The notes beneath the pieces are model-generated. The model was not told the DNA's origin, searched no databases, and saw only the letters and a list, made by a program, of their open reading frames with translations. From the NCBI GenBank assembly GCA_035575515.1, contig DATLXU010000008.1:1-57812 (forward strand): a stretch of 57,812 bases of DNA, read 5' to 3'. Shown in pieces: positions 43,364 through 51,353 of this stretch (positions are counted from its first letter, which is position 1; every line of letters begins with the position of its first letter). Position numbers and translations under genes: made by a program. Source of the DNA: DATLXU01 sp035575515 (GTDB taxonomy: Bacteria > Acidobacteriota > Blastocatellia > UBA7656).

Positions 43364-43391
43364 ATTATACACTCGCGCACGCTACGGGCAA
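43364..43391 (-). promoter_or_regulatory. Promoter for the Ser/Thr kinase
   Basis: On the minus strand TTGCCC (43391-43386), a 16-nt spacer and a perfect TATAAT (43369-43364). The leader to the ATG at 43331 would be about 26 nt. Confidence 0.6.
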
Positions 43392-43442
43392 CAGAGCAAG
43401 CCTGATTGCAAAAAGGCTCTTTTTAACTCAGACGCGCGTCGG

Positions 43443-43471
43443 TTGACAAGCAGCGTTCAGCCATTTAAGGT
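43443..43471 (+). promoter_or_regulatory. Promoter for the glycosyltransferase gene
   Basis: TTGACA (43443-43448), a 17-nt spacer and TAAGGT (43466-43471). The start would fall near 43478, only a few bases before the ATG at 43481, so the transcript may be leaderless or nearly so. AAGG within the -10 box is the only purine run and would not be transcribed from this promoter. Confidence 0.5.
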
Positions 43472-43480
43472 ACAGCGTTC

Positions 43481-44416
43481 ATGTACAAAGGCCACCGCAT
43501 CACAGTCGTCGTGCCAGCGCACAACGAGGCTCGACACATAGGCGATGTGATACGCACCATGCCCGGCTTCGTTGATCACATCGTCGTCGTTGATGATTGC
43601 AGCAGTGATGAAACTTTTGAAATCGCTTCCGCCTCGACAGACCACAGAGTGATTGCGCTCAGGACCGAAGAGAACAGCGGCGTTGGCGGAGCTACCATTA
43701 TGGGATACCGCAGAGGCTTGGAAATAGGCAGCGACATACTCGTCAAGATGGACGGCGACGGGCAGATGGACCCTGCCTACCTGTCGGCGCTGCTCGACCC
43801 GCTGGTCGAAGAGGGCTACGACTACACGAAAGGCAATCGTTTTCTTTCGGGCGAATCGCTCGCCGCAATGCCGAAGCACAGGCTTTTCGGCAACATCGTG
43901 CTGACGTTTATGACGAAGCTGGCATCGGGCTACTGGCAAATCTTCGACCCCCAGAACGGCTACACGGCAATCAAAGCTGCGCCATTAAAATCAATCAACC
44001 TCAACCGCGTGCATAATAGATTCTTTTTCGAGAACGACATCTTGATTCAGTTGAACTTCCACAGGTTTCGGGTGAAAGACGTTGCAATACCGGCACGCTA
44101 CGGCGAAGAAGTCTCAGACATAAACATAGTAAAAATAGGCTTCACGTTCCCGCTTCTGCTGCTCAAGCGATTCTTTCATCGCGTGATTCAGAAATACGTC
44201 CTGAGAGATTTTTCCCCCATCGCACTATTTCTGTTCTCAGGACTGATACTTTTCGGATGGGGCTTTTTCTTCGGCATCTACCTGTTCTTCCATACGCTCC
44301 ACGCTGCCGTCCCAACGCCGACCGGCACAATAATGCTCTCGCTTCTGCCATTGATACTTGGCTTTCAACTGATACTGCAAGCAATCGTGCTCGACATTCA
44401 GGAGACGCCGAAATAA
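43481..44416 (+). CDS. Glycosyltransferase family 2, dolichol-phosphate-mannose-synthase-like
   Basis: The 311-residue protein has a GT2 catalytic domain: ITVVVPAHNEARHIGDVIRT, DHIVVVDDCSSDET and the DXD-like DILVKMDGDGQMDP. KGNRFLSGESLAAMPKHRLF and DPQNGYTAIKAAPLKS are typical of polyprenyl-phosphate sugar synthases. Two membrane helices at about 245-268 and 283-305 hold the enzyme at the membrane. The likely product is a polyprenyl-phosphate-linked sugar used by integral membrane transferases such as the gene that follows 26 bp later. The donor sugar cannot be read from the sequence. Confidence 0.88.
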   Translation: MYKGHRITVVVPAHNEARHIGDVIRTMPGFVDHIVVVDDCSSDETFEIASASTDHRVIALRTEENSGVGGATIMGYRRGLEIGSDILVKMDGDGQMDPAYLSALLDPLVEEGYDYTKGNRFLSGESLAAMPKHRLFGNIVLTFMTKLASGYWQIFDPQNGYTAIKAAPLKSINLNRVHNRFFFENDILIQLNFHRFRVKDVAIPARYGEEVSDINIVKIGFTFPLLLLKRFFHRVIQKYVLRDFSPIALFLFSGLILFGWGFFFGIYLFFHTLHAAVPTPTGTIMLSLLPLILGFQLILQAIVLDIQETPK

Positions 44417-44442
44417 ATATTTATCGAACAGGAGAACGAACG

Positions 44443-46740
44443 ATGCGGGAAGGTACAGGGACCGCGCGATTCATTAATTCAATTCAGGCAGTGGCCGCGC
44501 GAGGCTACTTCCCGGCAATGGTTTTCGCCGCGCTCACACTTGCGGCTGTCATCGCAATAACGCCGTTTTTTTTCCGCTACCGGACGAGCGAGCCGGGTTT
44601 CGACAACCGGACAGGGATGATTGTGTCGCACGATATGGCGAGACACTTCGCTCAGGCCGAGCTTTTTCACAAGACGCTTAAATCGGGCGTCGCCTATCCG
44701 CGATGGTTCGGCGAAGCGAACTACGGCTACGGCATCCCGTTCACAAATTTCTATCCGCCGGGATTCTACTTCCTGCTGTCAGCCTTTTATGAATTCATAG
44801 GCGATTGGGCGAACGCGATGATGGCGGTATCGTTTCTGCTCTTCATCGCATCGGGCATCGCGTTTTACGCGCTTGCGCGGCTTTTCACAGGCAGACTCGC
44901 AAGCGCGGCGGCTTCCCTGCTCTACTTGCTGTTTCCGTACCACATGCTCAACCTCTACTGGCGCGGCGCTATGGGCGAGCTTATGGCGTTTGTCTTCATC
45001 CCGCTCACCATCTATTTCGCCTACAAGATAGTGACCGAGTCGCGCGCGCGCCACTACGCAGGACTCGGCCTGTGCTATGGGCTGTACATGATATCGCACA
45101 TACCGACGTCTTATCTCTACAGCTATGCGCTGGTTTTCTACGCGGTCGCGTGGGCGATAATGAGTCGCGATATAAGAATCGCAATTCGCATAGGGATGGG
45201 TATGGCGCTGGGGCTGATGGTGAGCGCAATCTACTGGCTGCCCGCCGTGCTCGAATCGAAGTATGCGCAGGAGGTTGTATCTTCAATCGCGCCTTACAGA
45301 ACGAGCTATCTTACGCTGATTGAATCGAGCGACCAGTTCGATAGAACGATCAACGCGCTATTTGTTCTGCTTGCGCTGACGCTAATTCTGGTCATTGTCT
45401 TTTTGAATAAAGTCAGTCGGCAGACAAACACAAACGGCGAGGGCGCGGAATCAAACGAGCGGCGCGCGAAAGGCTCGCTTGCGACTCAGATGAAGCTGTG
45501 GATGATGATCGGCGCGGGCGCGGCTTTTATGAGCACGTCGTTTTCGACGCCAATCTCGAATTTGATTCCGAGAATAGAAATAGCGACGCCCGCGTGGAGA
45601 TGGCTGACTGTGTCTTCGCCATTCACGAGCCTGCTGGTCGGTCTCGCGCTTGAGCGAATGACCGAGCAACTAAGGATGACTCAAAGAAAATTGTGGTCGT
45701 GGCGCGCGACGATTATAGCTCTGACGGTCGGCAATATCTTATTCACGGCGGGAGCGGTCATCGTGCAGACGTTCGATCACGGTCCCCAATGGGTCGAGAA
45801 GGACTTTACAAGCCTCAGCTTGAATCCGAAGGACGCGACCCCGCTGGCCGAAATGCCCGACACGCCGCGCGTCGTGATAGAGCCGAAAGGGGAGGTCTTG
45901 CAGATAGAAAAATGGGACCCGCAGTACCGAAGAATTCGCCTCGTGCTCGATCAGCCCGGAGCGGTGCGGCTCAGGACTTATTATTTCCCCGGCTGGCGCG
46001 CTCGCATTGATGGGCGAGACGCGCAGATGTCTAAGGACAAAGACGGCGCGATTCAAATAGCTCTGCCTGCGGGCCTGCACACGCTCGAAGCATATTTCGG
46101 CACGACCCCGCCCCGCACTTTTGGGACGATATTCACCGCAATCGGGTTCTTCATGGTTTTAGGGCTGGCGGGCGCGGATTATTTAACCGACTGGAGAAAG
46201 AAGAAAGCGATCACAGCAATCGGAAAGAAGAGCGAGCTGGCAGAAGCCGCGACGGGCGAACTTGTCCTGCTCGATGAAAGCGACCATCCTCAACAAGGGG
46301 ATGTTGAAGCGCAATCGCGAGGCGTGACCAATTTTCTAACCGAGCACTGGAGAAAAATCGCAGTTGTGGCAGTCGTCGCAGTTATAGCCATCATGGTTAT
46401 CAAGCTCCTGAGCGGCCCACCAGCTTCTGAAAAACAATCCGGCGGCGCAACCGGCGCTGTTGCCGGAGGCGCAGACTCAAGATTATTCATCAGAGGCCGC
46501 GATACAGTCCCGGCAGCAGTTGATGAAAAAGCATTTGAAGAATTGATAAACGCGCTCTCGTCGCGCAATGATGCAAACGTTCAGGCGTTGATGGCGTCCG
46601 GCAAAGCGATAATGGTCCCAAACAATACTAGAGTCAGAAAAGTGCAAAGCGCCTCTACACTGGTTCAGGTGAGAATCCTTGAAGGCGAGTACGAGGGCCG
46701 AACTGTCTGGGTGCTCGCTCAGTTGGTCACGGGACAGTGA
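44443..46740 (+). CDS. Large integral membrane protein, glycosyltransferase-like
   Basis: The 765-residue protein starts at the ATG at 44443 with AGGAGA upstream. About ten to twelve membrane helices cover residues 25-480. VSHDMARHFAQAELFHKTLK and PRWFGEANYGYGIPFTNFYP in the first periplasmic loop, and FPYHMLNLYWRGAMGELMAF later, match what I recall of the large membrane family annotated as 6-pyruvoyl-tetrahydropterin synthase-related, whose members resemble lipid-linked sugar transferases. After a soluble part at about 480-590 there are two further helices, a linker and a C-terminal SH3-like end (LVQVRILEGEYEGRTVWVLA). The preceding GT2 gene lies 26 bp away, so the pair may supply and use a lipid-linked sugar. 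The catalytic residues are not certain. Confidence 0.75.
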   Translation: MREGTGTARFINSIQAVAARGYFPAMVFAALTLAAVIAITPFFFRYRTSEPGFDNRTGMIVSHDMARHFAQAELFHKTLKSGVAYPRWFGEANYGYGIPFTNFYPPGFYFLLSAFYEFIGDWANAMMAVSFLLFIASGIAFYALARLFTGRLASAAASLLYLLFPYHMLNLYWRGAMGELMAFVFIPLTIYFAYKIVTESRARHYAGLGLCYGLYMISHIPTSYLYSYALVFYAVAWAIMSRDIRIAIRIGMGMALGLMVSAIYWLPAVLESKYAQEVVSSIAPYRTSYLTLIESSDQFDRTINALFVLLALTLILVIVFLNKVSRQTNTNGEGAESNERRAKGSLATQMKLWMMIGAGAAFMSTSFSTPISNLIPRIEIATPAWRWLTVSSPFTSLLVGLALERMTEQLRMTQRKLWSWRATIIALTVGNILFTAGAVIVQTFDHGPQWVEKDFTSLSLNPKDATPLAEMPDTPRVVIEPKGEVLQIEKWDPQYRRIRLVLDQPGAVRLRTYYFPGWRARIDGRDAQMSKDKDGAIQIALPAGLHTLEAYFGTTPPRTFGTIFTAIGFFMVLGLAGADYLTDWRKKKAITAIGKKSELAEAATGELVLLDESDHPQQGDVEAQSRGVTNFLTEHWRKIAVVAVVAVIAIMVIKLLSGPPASEKQSGGATGAVAGGADSRLFIRGRDTVPAAVDEKAFEELINALSSRNDANVQALMASGKAIMVPNNTRVRKVQSASTLVQVRILEGEYEGRTVWVLAQLVTGQ

Positions 46741-46850
46741 ACAGTTGCCAGCCGCCAGTTGTCAGAACGATAATAGCCTTGAAACTGGCTCCAGAAGCCT
46801 TTTTCAAGAGATATGACTTTTCTTTCAACTGAAAACTGGCAACTGGAAAC
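46738..46850. repeat. CAGTTGCCAG-type inverted repeat between convergent genes
   Basis: ACAGTTGCCAGCCGCCAGTT on the left and AACTGAAAACTGGCAACTGG on the right are imperfectly complementary. The element spans from one stop codon to the other between the convergent membrane protein and aminotransferase genes. Confidence 0.65.
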
Positions 46851-48010
46851 TACGATAGAGCGCGGACGATTCGCTCGGCTGCCGATTGGAGCATATCGTC
46901 TTCGCGCGCGAAGCACAGCCGCATATAAACGTCGCGCTCAGGCTCGTCCATGAACGCGCTGCCGGGCACGCCCGCAACTCCGGCTTCTCGAATCAAAAAC
47001 TCGTTTAGCTCAGCCGCGTCCTCGAATCTCTCAGGTATGCGCGCCCACGTGTAAAACGAAGAGCGCGATGGATAGACCTCAAAGCCTGTCGTTTCGAGCG
47101 CATCGTTGAGTATCTTACGCTTGCGGGCAAAGTCCACGCGCAGACGGTCGTAATAACCCGTATCGGCCAGCAGCACGCGAGCAAGGGCGTGCTGAAGCGG
47201 CGTAGGCGTGCAGACATAATAAATATTTCCGAGCGTCGCGAGCTTCCCGGCTATCTCGCCCGGCCCATACAGATAGCCAAGCCGCCAGCCCGAAACGGCC
47301 CACGATTTTGAGAACGAGCTTACCGTAATGGTTCGCTCCATCGCGCCGTCGAGCGTTGACATTGGGACGTGGTCTGCGGCCTCGATTGTGAAATGCTCAT
47401 AGACTTCATCCGACACAATCATCAAGTCGAACTCATCGGCCACGTCGAGAATTGATTGAAGCTCCTCGCGCGTAAAGACTCGGCCCGTCGGATTTGCAGG
47501 CGAGCAGACGATTATTGCTTTGAGCGGATAAGAGGCGCGCGTTGTGCCTTCGCGGCAGACTTTGCGCAATTCATCAAGGTCGAGTTCGAGATTCGGGCCG
47601 CGCAGCTTCACCACGTCAACGCGCCCGTCGGCGGTCTCAATTGTTTTCTTGTGATAGGGGTAGTAAGGCTCGAAGACGACAGCCGCAGACTGGCGCAGGT
47701 ATGTATGAGCGAAGGTTATAAGCCCGCCCGTCGCGCCCGGCGTGACGATTAATTCGAGCGGTCTGCGCTCCGGGTCTATTGTGATGCCGTGATGCAGTTT
47801 CAGCTTTTCGGCGACCGCGCGCCGGAATTCGTCAACCCCTTCAAAGAAGCTGTAATGATTAAGCCCCGCTGCGATTGTCTCGCTCGCAGCCCTCACAAGC
47901 TCAGGATGAAGCCTCACTTCATTCTGACCCTGCACGAGGTTGCCGCTTGGGGGGATTAGCCGCGCTATTGCGCGAATGTCAGGCTGAGGGCGCTTCACTA
48001 TAGTTTGCAA
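46850..48010 (-). CDS. Class I/II PLP-dependent aminotransferase with TTG start
   Basis: The 386-residue product starts at TTG 48010, supported by GGAGG (48021-48017) six bases upstream; the frame from 48196 is open but lacks such support and has no family similarity at its start. PLP-binding motifs are TPGATGGLITFAHTYL, CSPANPTGRVFTREELQ, the Asp-Tyr equivalent MIVSDEVYEHF and the Schiff-base Lys in SSFSKSWAVSGWRLGY. YVCTPTPLQHALARVLL and SFYTWARIPERF complete the fold. The family includes aspartate and aromatic aminotransferases and kynurenine aminotransferase-like enzymes; substrate is not decided by the sequence. The neighbouring phosphatase is divergent. Confidence 0.93.
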   Translation of the reverse strand: MQTIVKRPQPDIRAIARLIPPSGNLVQGQNEVRLHPELVRAASETIAAGLNHYSFFEGVDEFRRAVAEKLKLHHGITIDPERRPLELIVTPGATGGLITFAHTYLRQSAAVVFEPYYPYHKKTIETADGRVDVVKLRGPNLELDLDELRKVCREGTTRASYPLKAIIVCSPANPTGRVFTREELQSILDVADEFDLMIVSDEVYEHFTIEAADHVPMSTLDGAMERTITVSSFSKSWAVSGWRLGYLYGPGEIAGKLATLGNIYYVCTPTPLQHALARVLLADTGYYDRLRVDFARKRKILNDALETTGFEVYPSRSSFYTWARIPERFEDAAELNEFLIREAGVAGVPGSAFMDEPERDVYMRLCFAREDDMLQSAAERIVRALS

Positions 48011-48294
48011 ATTAGTCCTCCGTGATTCAGTATTACAAGGCGCGCTTTTGCGCTCGCAAATTAACTCAAGATGGTAAAGGCCGCGCGACGGCATGTCAAG
48101 CAAGCGCAACTGCAAACATCTAGCATTTGTGTTGCAATTGTCTTTGCGCGCTTGCCTGCCTGACAAGATGCGGAGTAACCTTATTGATGAACCCACAAAA
48201 TCGGCTGGTGCCCTGAGAGGTAGAGCAACTCTATCTTTCGTTCAGCGCAATGTGGGCTGCACCCTTTCAAATTCGCGACAACGGTAGAGATTTT

Positions 48295-49185
48295 ATGGAG
48301 AATAAAAAGAGCAATCTCATAACCAGACGACAGGCTATAGCATCGCTTGGAGCAATCGCCGCGGCAAGCATCGTCAAGCCACGCTTCGCTTTCGCCTCCG
48401 AAGTTGCGTCGAGCAAGACGCGATTCGCAATCGTAGGCGACTGGGGCACGGGCGACCACGACGAGTTCGGACTTGCCGCCCAGATGATTGAAAACCACCG
48501 CCGCGCGCCGCTGGATTTCGTCATCGCAGCAGGCGACAACATCTACCCGAACGGAGCGGGCCGATATTTCACGAAGCACTTCGAGGAGCCATTCGCAGGT
48601 CTAATCAAAGACCGCATCAACTTCTACGCGGTGCTCGGAAATCACGACATTGACGAAGGCCGCCAGGACCAGTGCCAGTACCCGCTGTTCAACATGGGCG
48701 GGGCGAGTTATTACACGATTCGCAAAGGCAACGGGTTGGTTGATTTCTTCATGCTCGACTCGAACGATTTCGACGCCACGCAGACGACGTGGTTAGAAAA
48801 CGCGCTGCGCACATCGAACGCGCTTTGGAAGATCGCCGTCTTTCATCATCCGATTTACTCGTCGGGCAAGAAGCACGGGTCGAACACGAAGCTGCGCAAA
48901 CAGCTCGAGCCGCTCTTTACACGGTACAAAGTGCAGGCGGCTTTTTCGGGCCACGATCATTTCTACGAGCGCACTAAGCCGCAGCAGGGCGTTCAGTATT
49001 TCGTCACGGGCGCGGGCGGCAAGACTCGCCGCGGCGGGGTTGATATGAGCAGCCCGTTCCGCGAAGTCAGCTACGACGAGGACAATCACTTCATGCTGAT
49101 CGAGGTTGACGAAAAAGAGATCGCGTTCAAAGCAATCAGCGAAAAAGGCGACACGGTCGACAGCGGCGTAATACGTCAGGTTTGA
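48295..49185 (+). CDS. Tat-exported metallophosphatase, acid-phosphatase type
   Basis: The 296-residue product from the ATG at 48295 starts with a twin-arginine signal peptide, NLITRRQAIASLGAIAAASI, so it is folded before export to the periplasm. The calcineurin-like dimetal core is complete: FAIVGDWGTGDHDEF, VIAAGDNIYPNG, YAVLGNHDIDEG, VFHHPIYSSGKKHGSN and FSGHDHFYER. The order and short length resemble purple acid phosphatase/TRAP type 5. Cofactor loading before export explains the Tat signal. Substrates are unknown. An in-frame start at 48250 lies before the signal peptide and is unlikely. Confidence 0.9.
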   Translation: MENKKSNLITRRQAIASLGAIAAASIVKPRFAFASEVASSKTRFAIVGDWGTGDHDEFGLAAQMIENHRRAPLDFVIAAGDNIYPNGAGRYFTKHFEEPFAGLIKDRINFYAVLGNHDIDEGRQDQCQYPLFNMGGASYYTIRKGNGLVDFFMLDSNDFDATQTTWLENALRTSNALWKIAVFHHPIYSSGKKHGSNTKLRKQLEPLFTRYKVQAAFSGHDHFYERTKPQQGVQYFVTGAGGKTRRGGVDMSSPFREVSYDEDNHFMLIEVDEKEIAFKAISEKGDTVDSGVIRQV

Positions 49186-49244
49186 TCTGTTCAATAACAG
49201 CAGAGCAAGCAGGCCGCTTGCTCTGCTAATTCACCACAACAGAA

Positions 49245-49859
49245 TCAACGAACGGTGGCGCTTGAGTGCTCGTCGCTGCTGAGTATCTCGCCGCTTGTGA
49301 TGAGATGCGCGCCGTTTCGCTTCATTTCTTCGAGCGCCTTTTGATCGTCGCCCGGCTCGACGTTTACCGCGCGCATTGCGTCGGTGATTGCGTAAGTGTC
49401 GTAGCCCAATTTGAGCGCGTCGAGCACGGTCGCCTTCACGCAGTAATCTGTTGCGAGTCCTGCGACAAAAACTTTTTTCACCTTGTGGCTCTTTAGAACT
49501 TCGTCGAGCGTGCGGCCCTGATCGTCTCGGCCTTCAAATTCGGAATAAGCGTCGCGGTCGGGCGTGTAGGCTTTGCGGAAATAATAGGCGATTGGACTTT
49601 GGTCGAGCGCGGGATGTAGCTCCGCGCCGCGCGTGCCCTGAACGCAGTGCGGTGGCCATGGTCCGCCGCGCTCCTTGAACGAAATGTGATTGGCGGGGTG
49701 CCAGTCCTGAGTCGAGATGACGAGCGGAAATTCTGGCATAAGGCTGTTGACTACATCAACAATCTGATCGCCCTCATTCACGGCCAGCGCGCCGCCGGGA
49801 CAGAAATCGTTTTGAATATCAACGAGCACAAACGCCGCGTCTTTGAGCTGTTCTTTCAT
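49245..49859 (-). CDS. pncA: Nicotinamidase (PncA-like)
   Basis: Nicotinamidase deamidates nicotinamide to nicotinate for NAD+ salvage. The 204-residue cysteine hydrolase has the triad Asp14 (FVLVDIQNDFCPGG), Lys96 (FRKAYTPDRDAYSEF) and Cys140 (FVAGLATDYCVKATVLDA). The metal ligands are Asp52, His54 and His58 in STQDWHPANHIS. The cis-peptide segment and ERGGPWPPHCVQGTRGA are also typical. Family length is normal. It has no obvious operon partner; the phosphatase ends 59 bp away on the opposite strand. Confidence 0.95.
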   Translation of the reverse strand: MKEQLKDAAFVLVDIQNDFCPGGALAVNEGDQIVDVVNSLMPEFPLVISTQDWHPANHISFKERGGPWPPHCVQGTRGAELHPALDQSPIAYYFRKAYTPDRDAYSEFEGRDDQGRTLDEVLKSHKVKKVFVAGLATDYCVKATVLDALKLGYDTYAITDAMRAVNVEPGDDQKALEEMKRNGAHLITSGEILSSDEHSSATVR

Positions 49860-49948
49860 AGCCTCGCCCCCTGATTAATTTTAGCCATAAATCAGCATTG
49901 GGTTAAGCGATCAAAAACGGCCACGACATAAGCGCGACTCACTCTGCT

Positions 49949-51226
49949 TCACTTGTCGTTTTTCTGATTTTCTTCTTTAAGCCCTGCGAGGAAATCGTTT
50001 ATCCAGTGATACTGGCTGACGTATTTGGATGTTTCGCTCTTAAAGATGGGCACGGTGTAACTCTTCAGGATGTATCTGGTCTGTGTGCGCCCGCGCCGCG
50101 TCCTTACCTTCACGCGAACCTTCTGGCTGACTGTCTTCGTTGGCCGGTCCGACATATCAGGAGCTTCCATCCAATCGGTCTCATCATCTGCGAGTATCGA
50201 AAGCACGCGCCCCACGCCGCCGTTGTAAGCTGCGGCCAGGTACGGCCCGATGCGGTCCGCAGGAATATCGGCGCGCGTCTTGATAGTCTGCCAGTCGGAA
50301 TCGCACAACAGCACCTGCGCCATCACTGCGTTCACAGGGTCGCTCATCCCCGCAACAAAGCTCGGATTCAACCCGGCGGCAGGGTAGCGACCAAGCAACA
50401 GCGAATAGGTCGAGGGTATCATCTGCACAAGCCCGCGAGCGCCCGCCCTGCTTATTGAATAGACGTAAGCCTTCTCTTTGTTCGTCGCAATGATGGTCAG
50501 GACTTTTTCGACGAGCGGGCGGGTCAAGCCTTCGGTCTTGAACTCGCCAGGATCAATGTGCTCATTCATCAGCAACACTCGCAGGACTTCTCGCGGGATC
50601 GCCTCAACGACCATCTTGCCGGGAAAAGCGCGCGAAAAAACCCGCTTCTCCCTGAGCCGCGCGTAAGCCTTTTCGATGATCTCTTCCTGAATCTCAAGCC
50701 CGCGCTTGATTACCACATCAGTCTTTATTTCAGCGGAGTAAGGCGTATAGACTGCTTCTATCACGTCGCCTACATTGCCGAAGCGGTTCCCTTCATTTGA
50801 AACGGGATACTTGATTGCGAGCACCTTCCCGCCGGCAGGCGTGATGCAAGCGAAATCCGAGTTGATGCCGTTCTCCTTACGCATCGAGATGACGTAGCCC
50901 GGCGTAAGAACCTCAAGGCCGGAATCGCGCTTGATGGCGCGCACGGTGTTGATCGCGCCTTCGCCGTCCATAACGGCCAGAGCTATCTCGCGCCCTGTTA
51001 TGCCCGTGACGGGAACTTCTTTGAATTTCTTTCGGCCAACTTTCACTCTTCGCGTCCCGATGACACCTTCGATCAGCCGGACAGATTCTTTTCCTAACAA
51101 CTCTCGCGCAGATTCTATCTTCGCAAGCAGCGTGTCAGGTTCGGCGCTTTGTTGAAACTGTATGTGGGCAGGCTTGAAGCTTGTCGTCGCGAGAACGATC
51201 AAAAGACAAAGTACTACTCTATGCAC
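49949..51226 (-). CDS. Periplasmic lytic transglycosylase-like protein
   Basis: A GTG at 51226 with GCGGGGGAT upstream starts a signal peptide (HRVVLCLLIVLATTSFKPAH); the longer frame from 51289 puts it 21 residues inside, so the GTG is preferred. The 425-residue product has an N-terminal region of unknown fold (PVTGITGREIALAVMDGEGA). From about residue 250 it has a transglycosylase-like core: ISRAGARGLVQMIPSTYSLL, a lysozyme-like GA-x-GL-x-Q-M-P segment, then NPSFVAGMSDPVNAVMAQVL and YLAAAYNGGVGRVL, whose AAYNGG is the family's Y motif. It would cleave peptidoglycan glycan strands to anhydromuropeptides. The catalytic Glu is not obvious upstream of the S-x-x-GA segment, so activity is not certain. 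Confidence 0.8.
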   Translation of the reverse strand: MHRVVLCLLIVLATTSFKPAHIQFQQSAEPDTLLAKIESARELLGKESVRLIEGVIGTRRVKVGRKKFKEVPVTGITGREIALAVMDGEGAINTVRAIKRDSGLEVLTPGYVISMRKENGINSDFACITPAGGKVLAIKYPVSNEGNRFGNVGDVIEAVYTPYSAEIKTDVVIKRGLEIQEEIIEKAYARLREKRVFSRAFPGKMVVEAIPREVLRVLLMNEHIDPGEFKTEGLTRPLVEKVLTIIATNKEKAYVYSISRAGARGLVQMIPSTYSLLLGRYPAAGLNPSFVAGMSDPVNAVMAQVLLCDSDWQTIKTRADIPADRIGPYLAAAYNGGVGRVLSILADDETDWMEAPDMSDRPTKTVSQKVRVKVRTRRGRTQTRYILKSYTVPIFKSETSKYVSQYHWINDFLAGLKEENQKNDK

Positions 51227-51353
51227 TGTAATCCCCCGCTTGTTTAGTCCTATTGTTTTGATACTATCAGCAGCAAGATAGCGCCTCAAGCCTTTTGTTT
51301 TTTCGCAACAGATTCGTAATAGATTGAGAGTTAGCGCGCGAGAGCATCACGCC

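Noticed and set aside
43395..43425. Hairpin AGAG..GCCT/AGGCTCT followed by T5 on the plus strand in the kinase/glycosyltransferase gap
   Set aside because: It would be a rightward terminator but no rightward gene lies upstream, and the stem needs a 3-nt bulge.
44163..44384. Leftward frame opposite the glycosyltransferase C-terminus
   Set aside because: Shadow of the confident forward gene.
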